DNA of 52,816 nucleotides. Origin: Candidatus Aminicenantes bacterium. Its GTDB lineage: Bacteria; Acidobacteriota; Aminicenantia; UBA2199. Location of the stretch: assembly GCA_026393795.1 (NCBI GenBank), contig JAPKZL010000223.1:1-52816 (forward strand), written 5' to 3'. Shown here in pieces: positions 9,549 through 18,337 of the stretch (the stretch's first letter is position 1; every line of letters begins with the position of its first letter). Position numbers and translations under genes: made by a program. The notes under the pieces were generated by a model. It saw only the letters and a program-made list of their open reading frames with translations, had not been told where the DNA came from and ran no database searches.

Positions 9549-9642
9549 CGTCATGCCTCCGGGGTTAAGGTTATTATACGAAATGGTAACAAAAAAGTTC
9601 CTTATTTCTTGCCGGCGCGCCCTTGGCGGACCGGGTCGACGG

Positions 9643-10623
9643 CTAAATAATGCCTTTATCCTTGAGCCATTCGTCGTTGTAGATCGTGCTCAGGTAGCGG
9701 GAAGCGCCGTCGGGAAATATTGTGACGATGCGGGCCGGCTGTTCCAGTCTCTTGGCCACTTGACGCACCCCCCAGAGTGCCGCGCCGCTGGAACCGCCGG
9801 CCAGGATTCCCTCGCGCCGTGCCAGTTCGCGGGCGGCCAGGAAGGCCTCCTTGTCGGTCACCTGGAACATGTCGTCGATGACGCTGAAGTCGGCGCAGCG
9901 GATCATGAATTCGTCGCCCAGCCCTTCCAGCAGATAGGGGGCCGATTTCGCGCCCGGGCGATGATGAAAATTGTCGTAGAAAACTGAACCGAGGGGATCC
10001 ACGGCGATGACCTTGATGGTCGCGTCCTTTTCCTTCAGGAAGCGGGCGGTGCCGCCGATGGTGCCGCCGGTGCCGATGCCGGCGACGAAATAATCGATGC
10101 GGCCCTCCATCTGCTCCCAGATCTCCGGCCCGGTGCCCAGGTAATGGGCCTCATTGTTGTCGCGGTTGTTGTGCTGGTCTGGGAAAAAGCAGTTCGGCGT
10201 CTCACGGGCCAGGCGCGGCGTGATGTTGTTGTAGCTGTCGGGGGACTCGGGCGGCAGGGTGCTGTCGACCATGTGGATCTCGACGCCCAGGGCATTCAGC
10301 TGGTCGAGTTTTTCCCGGCTGATGCGATCGCGAACAACCACCTTCAACCGGTAGCCTTTCTGGATGGCGATCAGGGCCAGGCCCAGGGCGGTATTGCCCG
10401 AGGAATTTTCGATGATCAGGTCGCCCTTTTTTATCTTGCCCTCTTTTTCGGCCTTTTCGATCATGTGGCGGGCAATACGATCCTTGCTGCTGCCCATCGG
10501 GTTCAGGAATTCAAGCTTGGCGAAAACCTCGCCGGGGATGCCGGCGGCCACGTGGTTCAGTTTGACCAGCGGCGTGTTGCCGATGCAGTCAACGATGCTG
10601 CTGAATTTTTTTTTTCTGTTCAT
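9643..10623 (-). CDS. PLP-dependent cystathionine beta-synthase/cysteine synthase family enzyme
   Basis: A 326-residue fold-type II PLP enzyme of the beta-elimination/replacement group. The PLP lysine is K47 in NPMGSSKDR, the substrate loop is NSSGNTALG near residue 75, and the phosphate loop is GTGGTIGG at 184-191. The segments FFPDQHNNRDNNEAHY, VDPLGS and LLEGLGDEF, and the terminal FPDGASRYLS, follow cystathionine beta-synthase more closely than CysK. The regulatory CBS-domain pair of animal enzymes is absent. It may make cystathionine from serine and homocysteine, or cysteine from (acetyl)serine; the sequence does not decide. AGGA precedes the ATG. The TolC-like gene lies 94 bp downstream. 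Confidence 0.9.
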   Translation of the reverse strand: MNRKKKFSSIVDCIGNTPLVKLNHVAAGIPGEVFAKLEFLNPMGSSKDRIARHMIEKAEKEGKIKKGDLIIENSSGNTALGLALIAIQKGYRLKVVVRDRISREKLDQLNALGVEIHMVDSTLPPESPDSYNNITPRLARETPNCFFPDQHNNRDNNEAHYLGTGPEIWEQMEGRIDYFVAGIGTGGTIGGTARFLKEKDATIKVIAVDPLGSVFYDNFHHRPGAKSAPYLLEGLGDEFMIRCADFSVIDDMFQVTDKEAFLAARELARREGILAGGSSGAALWGVRQVAKRLEQPARIVTIFPDGASRYLSTIYNDEWLKDKGII

Positions 10624-10782
10624 GGAGCATTCCTTTTGAAAACCGCGCTGGAACGGATATTTTATCTGAAATCGCCGTGCCTGTAAAGGACCGCCCCTCA
10701 GGGAGTAGTGTCGCGGCGGCCCGCATTCAAATCTGCTGATCGAGAATGGAGTGTTCGTATGGAGAATACTTTTGATAAAAAG

Positions 10783-11353
10783 TCAGCGTTTGCGGGCAAA
10801 GACATTAACCAAGCCGAGGAAGCCTATGGAAATGAATCGTTCGCGCAGGGATCTCCGCCGCTCCAGCCAGACAACTATTTTCCGCATGGGCGAAAAACGC
10901 GCCCGCGCCTCCAGCCGGTCCAGGAAATAACCTAACCGGAGAACGCGCACATGGCGCCGGGCCGGCAGCTGCGGCCGTTTTCATGAATACGCCGGTATAG
11001 CAGCCCACGTCCAGGAGCCGTCCAGGAGGCTTGGCATAGGCATGCAGCTGGAGCAGCGAACGGGCGAAGGTGCGCTCCCGCGCCGTCGCTTCCTCCAGGT
11101 AAAGGGGATCTTCAACCGCGCGGTAGATGTCCAGCACCTCCCCCTGCTGGAGCTGGGGATTGCTGAAAACCAGGCGGCAGCGGCTGCACTGGACGATGTT
11201 GCCGTGCCGGGAAAGGGCGGTCGAGGTGCAGCGGAAATGCTCGGTACTCACGATCTCCTCTTTCCCCTTGCTGGCGGGATAGCGGAGGCGGGAATCGGGG
11301 CTGCCGCAAAAGGGGCAGTTCACCCGGACCCACGCCGACCCGCCTTTTTCCAT
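10783..11353 (-). pseudogene. SAM-dependent methyltransferase with internal deletion
   Basis: The gene starts MEKGGSAWVRVNCPFCG with a two-CxxC zinc-ribbon-like head (CPFCG, CSRCRLVFSNP), then reaches methyltransferase motif I, RLLDVGCYTGVFMKTAAAAG. Near 10960 the family sequence stops abruptly. In another frame the expected C-terminal tail appears (RLGYFLDRLEARARF, WLERRRSLRERF, FARKR) and ends at the stop 10783-10785. Motifs II-IV, roughly 100 or more residues, are missing, so the gene has a frame-shifting internal deletion or the assembly collapsed here. It is directly coupled to the glycosyltransferase upstream (one base after its stop). Such zinc-headed methyltransferases are common in surface-glycan clusters. 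Confidence 0.7.
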
Positions 11354-11354
11354 G

Positions 11355-12107
11355 CTATTCCCGGAAGCGGTTGCAGCGGAGCCGCAGGAGGGTGAATATG
11401 CTCTTGAAGACTTCGCGGCGCGAAATTTTGGACGTTCCCATGCTGCGATCGAAAAAGATGATGGGCACTTCGGCCACGCGGGCGTTTTTCCTCTGGGCAC
11501 GAAAGATCATCTCCACCAGGAACGAATAGCCGTTCGAGCGGACTTTCTCGGGCTTGATCTCTTCCAGCATCTGGCGGCGGTAGGTGCGGAAGCCGGAGGT
11601 CAGATCGGCCCCCTTCAGGTTCAGGACAAAGCGGGCGAAGCGGTTGGCCAGCCAGCTGAGCAGGATCCTGCGGATCCGCCAGTTGATGGTGCCGCCGTCG
11701 CGGATGTAGCGGGAACCGATCACGACATCGTTGTCGCGGCTGGCCTCGAGCATGGCCGGCAAATGGAGCGGATTGTGCGAAAAATCGGCGTCCATGGTGA
11801 CCAACACTTCGTAGCCATGGTCCAGGCCGTAGCGCAGCCCGTCGCGGTAGGCGTTGCCCAACCCGCGTTCTCCGCTGCGTTCGATCAGCGTGACCGTCTC
11901 GCCAACACCGCGGTACGAGCGGACGACCTCGCCAGTGCCGTCGGGAGAGCAATCGTCAACGACGACGACATGGGCGCCGGGAACGATCTCGTTGATCTGC
12001 TTGAGCATTTCGGCGATGTTTTCGCTCTAGTTGTAGGTGGGGATGACGATCAGGGTCTTTTCCCGCACCTGGTAGGCGATGAAGGTGACGGCCTGGGCGA
12101 TTCTCAC
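11355..12107 (-). pseudogene. Dolichyl-phosphate mannose synthase-like GT2 glycosyltransferase with in-frame amber codon
   Basis: The product would be a GT2 enzyme transferring a sugar from a nucleotide donor to polyprenyl phosphate, the donor for GT-C enzymes such as the neighbours. The frame contains VIPTYN, then TAG (12027-12029), then SENIAEMLKQ, VVVVDDCSPDGTG, MDADFSHNP, IGSRYIRDG and SGFRTYRRQML. The family motif is PTYNE, so the stop replaces the invariant Glu by one change (GAG to TAG). The reading start is GTG at 12107, overlapping the upstream TGA as GTGA and preceded by GGGGGGAG; an alternative GTG is at 12068. The portion after the stop (217 residues from Met 12008) lacks the nucleotide-binding N-terminal strand. 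It has no C-terminal membrane helices. Confidence 0.8.
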
Positions 12108-13687
12108 GGTTCTCCCCCCGTTGCCCGCATGCGCAGCACCTGCACCTTGTAGGGCAGCTCGCCGCAGCGGGCGTAGAAAGCCAGAACCTTGCCTTGAATA
12201 TCCTTGCCCGCGGCCAGGGCGAATCCGCGGTCGGTGAAGACCAGGGTGGTTGCCTGACCCTTCAGGGCCGGCAGCAGCTCGCCCTTCCCCACCGGGGCCA
12301 TCCGCCGCGAGAATGGCTCGCCCAAAAAATTGGCCAGCGGCGACAGGAATACCTCCTGCCAGATCGCTCGGTCGCGAACGAACAGGATCTTCTTGTAACC
12401 CTTGACCGCGTCGGCCAGCTCGAACACCGCCCGCCGCTTTCCCAGATCGACGAAAATGATGGGCTGGTCCGGCGCGATTTTTCCTTTGACCTGCGCGTAC
12501 ATGGCGGCCAGCTGCCGGTGCAGGTCGCCGCGCAGGCGGTAATCGCCTATTTCCCAATGAAGCATGACCGCCTGCTGGCTCAGAAAAAAAACCAGCGGCA
12601 AGGCGATAAGGACCATCGCCAGCCGGCGCTGGCGCGGATGATTCTGGGCAAATGCCCCGAATTCAGCACCGACGAAGGCGACGATCATGATCCAGAATCC
12701 CAGCAGGGGTAGGTAATTGTAGCGGGCGGCGGCATAGAAAATTGGGAGCGATATGCCGATGCCCAGGAGCATCCAGAATAAGCCGAAGAGAGCTGGGCGG
12801 TTGCGGCGGCGGACGAGGGTGAAGAGCGTCGCCGCCAGCAGCGCCGCCAGCAGGATAAGCTGCAACCAACCGCCATGGTACTGTTCGCCAAGGCCCATGT
12901 ATTTGCAGACGAGGAAGGCGGCCTTGTCGACCATCATTCTCAGTCCGGCCCGGCCGTAGGCGGTGAAGGCGGCATTGCCCCTGAGCATGGGGAGGCCCAC
13001 GAAAAGCAGCAGGTAGAGCCCCAGGAGGATGAACAGGCCGAGCGAATGAGCGAATGCCCGTTTCCATGGGATCTCCATGACCAGCCAGAGAAGGGCCAGG
13101 GCGAGAAACGGCAAAACGATCCACGCCTCCTTTGCCGCCAGGGCGCCGCCGGCCAGCAGCAGCAGAAGCAGGTGTTTGCCCAACGGCATTCCTCTGGCGG
13201 CGGAAGCGTTGCGCGCCAAAAACAGCAGGGCGGCAAGGACAAACAGCATCATCAGCGAATCGGGACGCCCGGCCGCCCACAAGGTGACTTCGCTGTAGTA
13301 GGCGGACACCCCATAGGCGAGAACGAGCAGAACGGAAGGCAGGGTTCGCCTGAAGAGACGGCGGGCCAGCAAAAACATAAGCCAGAGATTGGCCAGATGC
13401 AGGAGGACGGTGAACAGATTGTAATAGAAGACACGGGTACCGAAGAGGGTGTAGTTCAGCAGGTAAGAGAGCTTCACCATGGGCCGGAAAAAATTGTTTA
13501 TTTTTTCAAAAAACTGGCCGGGATGCTGCCAGCCGCGGTAGATGCTGTCCAGCCATTCAAAATCATCGCCCATGAGATAGTTCCCCAAGGCGGGGACATA
13601 CAACAGAAAAATCAGGACCAATGTGCAGCCGCCCCAGAAATAGGGATTTGTTTTCTGCAAGCGCGAGAGCCAATTTCTCCGGCTCAT
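12104..13687 (-). CDS. GT-C type membrane glycosyltransferase-like protein
   Basis: A 527-residue polytopic protein with about a dozen hydrophobic helices. After the first helix it carries GDDFEWLDSIYRGW, the acidic loop expected for GT-C enzymes using polyprenyl-phosphate sugars, then FFRPMVKLSYLLNY and SEVTLWAAGRPDSLMM, resembling the TMTC/PMT-like group. A soluble tail of about 130 residues follows (DQPIIFVDLGKRRAVFELAD) without TPRs. The start ATG at 13687 has AGGGAG 7 bp upstream; a GTG six codons earlier is less likely. Its stop overlaps the GTG of the mannose-synthase-like gene, linking donor synthesis and use. Acceptor unknown. Confidence 0.8.
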   Translation of the reverse strand: MSRRNWLSRLQKTNPYFWGGCTLVLIFLLYVPALGNYLMGDDFEWLDSIYRGWQHPGQFFEKINNFFRPMVKLSYLLNYTLFGTRVFYYNLFTVLLHLANLWLMFLLARRLFRRTLPSVLLVLAYGVSAYYSEVTLWAAGRPDSLMMLFVLAALLFLARNASAARGMPLGKHLLLLLLAGGALAAKEAWIVLPFLALALLWLVMEIPWKRAFAHSLGLFILLGLYLLLFVGLPMLRGNAAFTAYGRAGLRMMVDKAAFLVCKYMGLGEQYHGGWLQLILLAALLAATLFTLVRRRNRPALFGLFWMLLGIGISLPIFYAAARYNYLPLLGFWIMIVAFVGAEFGAFAQNHPRQRRLAMVLIALPLVFFLSQQAVMLHWEIGDYRLRGDLHRQLAAMYAQVKGKIAPDQPIIFVDLGKRRAVFELADAVKGYKKILFVRDRAIWQEVFLSPLANFLGEPFSRRMAPVGKGELLPALKGQATTLVFTDRGFALAAGKDIQGKVLAFYARCGELPYKVQVLRMRATGGEP

Positions 13688-13726
13688 GCAAAGGCTCCCT
13701 GCCACGTTGCGCGGCCATGTATCCGA

Positions 13727-15136
13727 TCAGACATTTGCTTTGAATTCGGGCAAAGGGGAGGCGAACAATTCCCTCAAAACCATCGGTGCCAGGGCATAGC
13801 CGACGATCAGGAACGCGTCGCAGATAACCCTGTGCCTGTCCGAGGGGACCAGGAGGACCAGCGGCAGCATGATCAGCATGTACATCAGCAGCACCAGCAG
13901 CGCCTTATGGTTCTTTTTCCAAGCCAGGATAATCAAGGAGCTCAAGCCGAAAAAACTCAAAGCAGCCACGTCCAAAACCGCGGCGATGCTCAGCTCATAG
14001 ACGGAAAACCCCAGCCGATAGATGAACAGCGCTAAGACAAGCTGGAGAACGATCAGCATGGCGAAGGCCCGGCGGCGCTTCTTCATCAGGAAAATAAAAG
14101 GCAGAAGAAAATAGAAGATGCCGTTTTTCGCCGCCGGGTAGTAGTCCCTGAACACGGCGTTGATCCTCTCCTTCATTCTGGCTAGATGCCACGTGAAGCC
14201 GTTGGCACGGAAAAGGGTGTAGCCCATCTTCCACAGGTGGCGATCGGCCTCGACCTCGCTCACCCCCTGCTTCAACAGGTCATTCATGATGTTCTTGTAG
14301 TCCATGATATTGTTCAGGTCCATGCGAATGGCGGGATTGTTGGCTACGTAGAAATTATAACCGCTGATGGTCGAAAACACGGGGAATTCGCCCAGGACCA
14401 CCTTGTTGCGAATGATCCAGGCTGAAAAAATCAGTATCGGGAATATGAGCGCAACGAGATATTCCTTCCTCTTCAGCATCAGCGGCAGCGGGAAAAGGAA
14501 AACCAGCATGATCAGCAGGAGATTCTGCTTGACCATGATGGCCGAGGCGAGTAAAAAAGAAAAGGCCAGCAGCTTGTACAATTGCTTCTTGGCCAGATGG
14601 GAAAAAAGCGCGAGCAAGGCGATGAGCAGGAGAAAAAAGGCCAGGAATTCGGGATGAATGATGTTGGCCATGACCCGCAGCGGCTCGAAAAACGTACATA
14701 GAAAAGCGGAGAACAAGGACAGAAGCCGCGAGGAGGAAACGTGGAAGGTCAGCCAATAGAAAATCAACGGCAGCAGGCAGAAAAAAAGGTTCTGGTAAAG
14801 GATAACGGCCATGAGGAACTTGTCTTTCCCATACAACCAGCGGAAAAGCGACAAAAAAACAGGATAGCCGGGAGTGCGAAAAGCCGTCCCGCCGGGCGTG
14901 ACACAGATTCCACTGCTGACCCGGTATCCCTTACCTTCATAAAGGTTGTTGGCCAGGGAAATGTATTCCCGGGCATCCATGCGTAAAAATTGATTCTCAT
15001 CTTTTATGAACGAGATTTCCTTTAGCGATAAATAAAAATTGAAAGCAATCAATCCCAGCAGGCATACGGCAGACCGCGTGACCTTTATTTTTTTAGACCA
15101 GGTGTTTTTCATTGCCGGACCGCTGTCTTTTGCCAT
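13727..15136 (-). CDS. ArnT/PMT-like GT-C glycosyltransferase family membrane protein
   Basis: A 469-residue integral membrane protein. After helix one it reads RMDAREYISLANNLYEGKGY and FRTPGYPVFLSLFRWLYG, the pattern of the glycosyltransferase 39/ArnT-like family in which the acidic D-x-x-x-Y loop binds the lipid-linked sugar. Roughly eleven helices follow, with a periplasmic loop containing NNPAIRMDLNN and a helix bundle to the C terminus. The start could be Met1 or Met9 (MKNTWSKKIK), which is the more usual basic N terminus. It is upstream of the GT-C gene at 12104 by 40 bp, probably in one transcript. It lacks a soluble C-terminal domain, unlike its neighbour. Confidence 0.8.
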   Translation of the reverse strand: MAKDSGPAMKNTWSKKIKVTRSAVCLLGLIAFNFYLSLKEISFIKDENQFLRMDAREYISLANNLYEGKGYRVSSGICVTPGGTAFRTPGYPVFLSLFRWLYGKDKFLMAVILYQNLFFCLLPLIFYWLTFHVSSSRLLSLFSAFLCTFFEPLRVMANIIHPEFLAFFLLLIALLALFSHLAKKQLYKLLAFSFLLASAIMVKQNLLLIMLVFLFPLPLMLKRKEYLVALIFPILIFSAWIIRNKVVLGEFPVFSTISGYNFYVANNPAIRMDLNNIMDYKNIMNDLLKQGVSEVEADRHLWKMGYTLFRANGFTWHLARMKERINAVFRDYYPAAKNGIFYFLLPFIFLMKKRRRAFAMLIVLQLVLALFIYRLGFSVYELSIAAVLDVAALSFFGLSSLIILAWKKNHKALLVLLMYMLIMLPLVLLVPSDRHRVICDAFLIVGYALAPMVLRELFASPLPEFKANV

Positions 15137-15234
15137 TGGGAAATTCTAAAAGAAAAGGACGGCAATGTCAAAAACCGTCTGTCCTGGGAGCCTGGAAAAG
15201 AAACCCGAGAAAAAAATATGGTTGGCCGCCGCGG

Positions 15235-15603
15235 TCAGGGAACGGTTTTTTCAAACCGATTCACGGGCCCAAAGGGCAACAAACGCTGATGGGCAACGGT
15301 TTTAATGAAACGGGCGTAACCGCGGTCGGATCTCTTTATCTTGACGCCCAACCCGGCCGGCACATTTTCTCCCGACGGGCTCTCCCGCTTCGTATTCCAG
15401 ACCACCAAGCCGGTGAGGGAGTAGATGTCGTCGGCCGCGGCCAGGAGAATTTGAAACTCGCTTCTCACGGGGAACATATCGGTGGTGGCGATCAGCATCC
15501 CCCGGCGCGAGATGTTGACGGTGACGCCCATGCGTTCAAAACCATTCTGGTTGATATTGACCAGCAGGCTTTTGTTTATTCTTTTGTCTTTTCTTTTTGT
15601 CAT
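15235..15603 (-). CDS. PilZ domain protein (putative c-di-GMP receptor)
   Basis: A 122-residue single-domain protein. KRKDKRINKSLLVNI contains the basic arginine-containing start of a PilZ domain, followed about 20 residues later by VNISRRGMLI, matching the (D/N)xSxxG motif that contacts cyclic di-GMP, and by VVWNTKRE and GLGVKIK strands. The RxxxR part is imperfect (KRINK), so ligand binding is probable but not certain. The start MTKRKDK is chosen because a GGCAGGG site precedes it; an upstream ATG two codons away is possible. It stands alone, with its 3' end 98 bp from the GT-C gene at 15136. Confidence 0.75.
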   Translation of the reverse strand: MTKRKDKRINKSLLVNINQNGFERMGVTVNISRRGMLIATTDMFPVRSEFQILLAAADDIYSLTGLVVWNTKRESPSGENVPAGLGVKIKRSDRGYARFIKTVAHQRLLPFGPVNRFEKTVP

Positions 15604-15840
15604 GAGCATCCCTGCCCAGATCGATAAAGGGTCAATCCGAAATTGAATAGCAAATCGCGTGCCAAATCCATTAGACGGCGCTGGACAGAAAACTTTCATC
15701 CCGATAAGCTCCAACACTCACTTTCCCCGCATTTTGCCTGGATCTTTTTTTGGTTCCGGATGATTGGTAAAAAACAGTCGATCGAAATGGGTAAATTATT
15801 TACAGTTAAAACTATCAATTCCCATTGCAAATTTTTTTTG
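15604..15840. other. Intergenic region between the divergent PilZ and SPFH genes
   Basis: I see no credible gene here. The left half is of mixed composition; the right half turns AT-rich and runs into the SPFH promoter (15841-15869). Short open frames exist but have no ribosome binding site or recognisable family sequence. The PilZ promoter must lie in this stretch; no strong match to the sigma70 consensus was found for it. Confidence 0.5.
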
Positions 15841-15869
15841 TTGACGGATAGAAAAATAAATGCTATATT
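15841..15869 (+). promoter_or_regulatory. Strong sigma70 promoter of the SPFH operon
   Basis: TTGACG (15841-15846) and TATATT (15864-15869) are separated by 17 bp, with TG at 15861-15862 forming an extended -10 element. The surrounding DNA is very AT-rich. The predicted start near 15876 lies inside the repeated TGATATC site. AGGAGG at 15896-15901 precedes the ATG at 15907. This is the most consensus-like mRNA promoter in the window. Confidence 0.75.
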
Positions 15870-15871
15870 TA

Positions 15872-15889
15872 TGATATCATTTTGATATC
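15872..15889 (+). promoter_or_regulatory. Operator-like direct repeat TGATATC at the SPFH transcription start
   Basis: TGATATC occurs at 15872-15878 and again at 15883-15889, start to start 11 bp, about one helical turn. Each GATATC core is itself palindromic. The pair overlaps the predicted start site, where a bound protein would block RNA polymerase. Ribbon-helix-helix repressors often bind such one-turn repeats, and the operon's second gene encodes one, so autoregulation is a reasonable inference. Confidence 0.5.
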
Positions 15890-15906
15890 CATTTTAGGAG
15901 GTACTC

Positions 15907-16800
15907 ATGTCAAACGAGAAACAAGGTAAGTCGTTCAAGGGATGGACGGTCGTTACCATCCATGTGCTGCTGATCGCCGCCATTCTGTTGATCTTCTTCT
16001 CAGGAGTCAACACCGTCCAATGGTCGGCGCTGCGGCTAATCCCGCTCATCGCCCTGCTGATAGTCGTCGCCGGCATCCTGCCCCCGGGCTACTTCACCCT
16101 GCAACCGAACGAAGCCAAGGTGTTGGTCCTTTTCGGCAAATACAAGGGGACAATCCGTAACGACGGCTTTCACTGGACCAACCCCCTGCAGCTGGCCCAG
16201 CCGCGCGGCAAGTACACGATTTCCCAGCGCATACGCAACTTCGAGATCGAAAAGCTGAAGGTCAACGACAAGCGCGGCAATCCCATCGAGATCGCGGCCG
16301 TCGTCGTCTGGCGGGTCGTGGACACGGCCCACGCCCTTTTCGACGTCGACCACTACGAGCATTATGTCAAGATCCAGAGCGCTGCCGCCCTGCGCCACCT
16401 GGCCAACTGCTACCCCTACGACCACGGCGAGGAGGAAGAGGTCACCTTGCGCAGCGGCATGGACGAAGTGGCCCAGGTCTTGAGAAAGGAACTCCAAGAC
16501 CGGCTGGCCAAAGCCGGGGTACAGGTCGACGAGACGAGGCTCACCCACCTGGCCTACGCACCGGAAATCGCCAATGCCATGCTGCGCCGCCAAATGGCCG
16601 AAGCCATCATCGCCGCCCGGCGCAAGATCGTCCACGGCGCGGTCTCCATGGTCGAGATGGCCCTAGACGAGCTGAAAAGCAAGAAGGTCGTCGACCTGGA
16701 CGAGGAGCGCAAGGCGGCCATGGTCAGCAACCTGCTGGTCGTGCTGTGCGGCGAGGCCGAAGCCCAGCCGGTGATCAACGCCGGGACGCTGTACAAATAA
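15907..16800 (+). CDS. SPFH/Band 7 (stomatin/prohibitin-like) membrane protein
   Basis: A 297-residue membrane-anchored SPFH protein. Two N-terminal hydrophobic segments (about 15-33 and 42-60) are followed by [19 protein letters not shown], the start of a Band 7 domain, then [19 protein letters not shown] and [15 protein letters not shown] helical coiled tail ([35 protein letters not shown]) would drive ring assembly. Such proteins scaffold membrane microdomains or proteases; no NfeD or FtsH partner is adjacent here. Instead it leads an operon with a ribbon-helix-helix protein and a zinc-ribbon protein. AGGAGG sits 5 bp before the ATG, downstream of a strong promoter. Confidence 0.92.
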   Translation: MSNEKQGKSFKGWTVVTIHVLLIAAILLIFFSGVNTVQWSALRLIPLIALLIVVAGILPPGYFTLQPNEAKVLVLFGKYKGTIRNDGFHWTNPLQLAQPRGKYTISQRIRNFEIEKLKVNDKRGNPIEIAAVVVWRVVDTAHALFDVDHYEHYVKIQSAAALRHLANCYPYDHGEEEEVTLRSGMDEVAQVLRKELQDRLAKAGVQVDETRLTHLAYAPEIANAMLRRQMAEAIIAARRKIVHGAVSMVEMALDELKSKKVVDLDEERKAAMVSNLLVVLCGEAEAQPVINAGTLYK

Positions 16801-16818
16801 GCGGCCGGGCGCAAGGCC

Positions 16819-17019
16819 ATGCCTGCGAAAAAATCATTCCTGCTGCGCCTCAGCCAGGAGATGTGGGAAGAACTCGAGCGCTGGGCCGCCGACGATTTTC
16901 GCAGCGTCAACGGCCAGATCGAGTCCATTCTCAACGAAGCCATCAACCGGCGCCGTAAAAAAGCGCCGGTCCCGGCCCCTCTGGGCGAGTCGCCGCCAGC
17001 CATCAAGGAGGAACCATGA
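16819..17019 (+). CDS. Arc-type ribbon-helix-helix DNA-binding protein
   Basis: A 66-residue basic protein. [20 protein letters not shown] gives the beta strand and first helix, and [17 protein letters not shown] the second helix, of an Arc/CopG ribbon-helix-helix fold, which dimerises and inserts its strand pair into the DNA major groove. A Pro-rich tail ([18 protein letters not shown]) has no known role. It begins 18 bp after the SPFH stop, and its own stop overlaps the next ATG as ATGA. No toxin gene is nearby, so it is more likely the operon regulator than an antitoxin. The TGATATC pair at the promoter is a candidate target. Confidence 0.85.
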   Translation: MPAKKSFLLRLSQEMWEELERWAADDFRSVNGQIESILNEAINRRRKKAPVPAPLGESPPAIKEEP

Positions 17020-17240
17020 AAAAAGGCGTTTGCCCCCGCTGCGGGGGAAAAGAAATCTACAGCGGCAGCACCGTGGCCAACAAGTCGGGAATGCACGACA
17101 GCAACGCCATCCCGGTCTCGCTGTTCCGCAGCGCCGCGCTCGACAACTTCGTTTGCGGCCAGTGCGGCTACGTCGAGAGCTACATCGCCAAGGAAAAAGA
17201 CCTGGCAACGATCAAAAAGAAATGGCCGCTGGTATTCTGA
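17016..17240 (+). CDS. Small zinc-ribbon protein
   Basis: A 74-residue protein with two CxxC pairs: [12 protein letters not shown] at the start and [12 protein letters not shown] in the second half, the arrangement of a single zinc ribbon. The middle ([20 protein letters not shown]) is a linker, and the helix [11 protein letters not shown] ends the protein. AGGAGG lies 4 bp before the ATG, which overlaps the stop of the ribbon-helix-helix gene. Function is unknown. Co-translation with a DNA-binding protein and an SPFH scaffold suggests a shared envelope-related role. No catalytic motif is visible. Confidence 0.8.
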   Translation: MKKGVCPRCGGKEIYSGSTVANKSGMHDSNAIPVSLFRSAALDNFVCGQCGYVESYIAKEKDLATIKKKWPLVF

Positions 17241-17283
17241 CGCCCCCATTTATCTGATAAAGAAGGAATCTCAAACATGCCGC

Positions 17284-18153
17284 TCAATCTGCAAACCAGG
17301 ACCCTTCATAAAAATCCTCAATAAAAAAGGAATAGTTGGCATAGGGAGGCACTTCAGCAATATCCTCTTTGGAATTGACCAGATAAACCTTGTATCGTTC
17401 AATACCATCAAAATTTATTGGATTGCCCACATGATCATTTTTTATCCAAACAGCAAAATACTCAAACCTGGCGAAGTGGTTGGATCCTATTTCGGATTTC
17501 TTGCTGCCGATCATACTAATTTTTTTGCTGATTCTATAGGCGGCAGATATTTTCCCCGCTGACAATGGAAACCCCTTTTCGTTAACGTAATAACTGTCAT
17601 AAAATGGATCAAAGCATACCCACCGGTTCATAGAAGGTAAAAATACTTCGGACACTTCATGATTTCTGATTGTGACATATCTTGCCTTATATCCAAAACT
17701 TTGCATAGCCTGAACAAAAACATAGCAGTATTGGGCACAAAATCCACCGGTCTCACCATCGCGGATTCGTTTTAAAATTTCCATGGCATTGATGGGGGGA
17801 TATGGGCTTGGTTTCCCCGGCTCCCATTGGCTTCTCACCCAGTGCATCAGTTTTACGGCGATATCGAAATCAGTTTTACAGCCAAAAATCACAGAATCTA
17901 GATGTTCACCTTTCCTGAATTCCCCTAATGCTTCGACGGAGTCATAAGAATAAACAAAACGGCACCTATTTTTTGGTTGCTTGGTGAAAGTGGGAACAAC
18001 GATCGGTTTTTCTCGTTTTCCGCTCGCCAACACACTGACTGGTTTTATATCGGCATAGTTGGATATTTGACCAGCCAAGTAAGAGCAATAGGAAACAAGC
18101 CCGATAAACACAAGTGCGACAATAAACTTCAATGAAAATTTCAGTTTAAACAT
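17284..18153 (-). CDS. Membrane-anchored transglutaminase-like protein
   Basis: A 289-residue protein with one N-terminal membrane helix (SLKFIVALVFIGLVSYCSYL) and a periplasmic papain-like transglutaminase core. The likely triad is C139 in GGFCAQYC, H165 in RNHEVSEVF and D182 in CFDPFYDSYY. It could act as a protease, amidase or transglutaminase; substrate unknown. The start at 18153 has GGAG 7 bp upstream; the longer frame lacks a signal. The gene is clearly more AT-rich than the SPFH operon and stands alone on the minus strand beside the tRNA-His fragment and tandem repeats, suggesting horizontal origin. Confidence 0.8.
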   Translation of the reverse strand: MFKLKFSLKFIVALVFIGLVSYCSYLAGQISNYADIKPVSVLASGKREKPIVVPTFTKQPKNRCRFVYSYDSVEALGEFRKGEHLDSVIFGCKTDFDIAVKLMHWVRSQWEPGKPSPYPPINAMEILKRIRDGETGGFCAQYCYVFVQAMQSFGYKARYVTIRNHEVSEVFLPSMNRWVCFDPFYDSYYVNEKGFPLSAGKISAAYRISKKISMIGSKKSEIGSNHFARFEYFAVWIKNDHVGNPINFDGIERYKVYLVNSKEDIAEVPPYANYSFFIEDFYEGSWFAD

Positions 18154-18337
18154 TTTTGTCTCCACATCATGCATTATATGACTATTTTGAAGAATATTGT
18201 GATTTACAAGTTTCAATTCCCAATATTGTTGCTCGGAATATGCCGCACGTAAATCAGCATCCAATAAATTGCTCGGGAGAAAAAAGCCAGCCACATTCCG
18301 GCAAGCATTCTCTCAAACTTAGCACGGGGAAATGGTC

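Noticed and set aside
10708-10935. 75-residue plus-strand frame near the broken methyltransferase
   Set aside because: It overlaps the conserved C-terminal tail encoded on the minus strand, and has no ribosome binding site or recognisable sequence.
12027-12029. Amber codon read as an amino acid (recoding)
   Set aside because: TAG terminates this same gene at 11355-11357, and no pyrrolysine or suppressor genes are visible. Substitution or sequencing error is more likely.
16819-17240. Toxin-antitoxin pair (ribbon-helix-helix antitoxin with zinc-ribbon toxin)
   Set aside because: The zinc-ribbon protein has no nuclease, kinase or gyrase-poison motif, and the genes follow an SPFH gene under its promoter. 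An operon regulator fits better.
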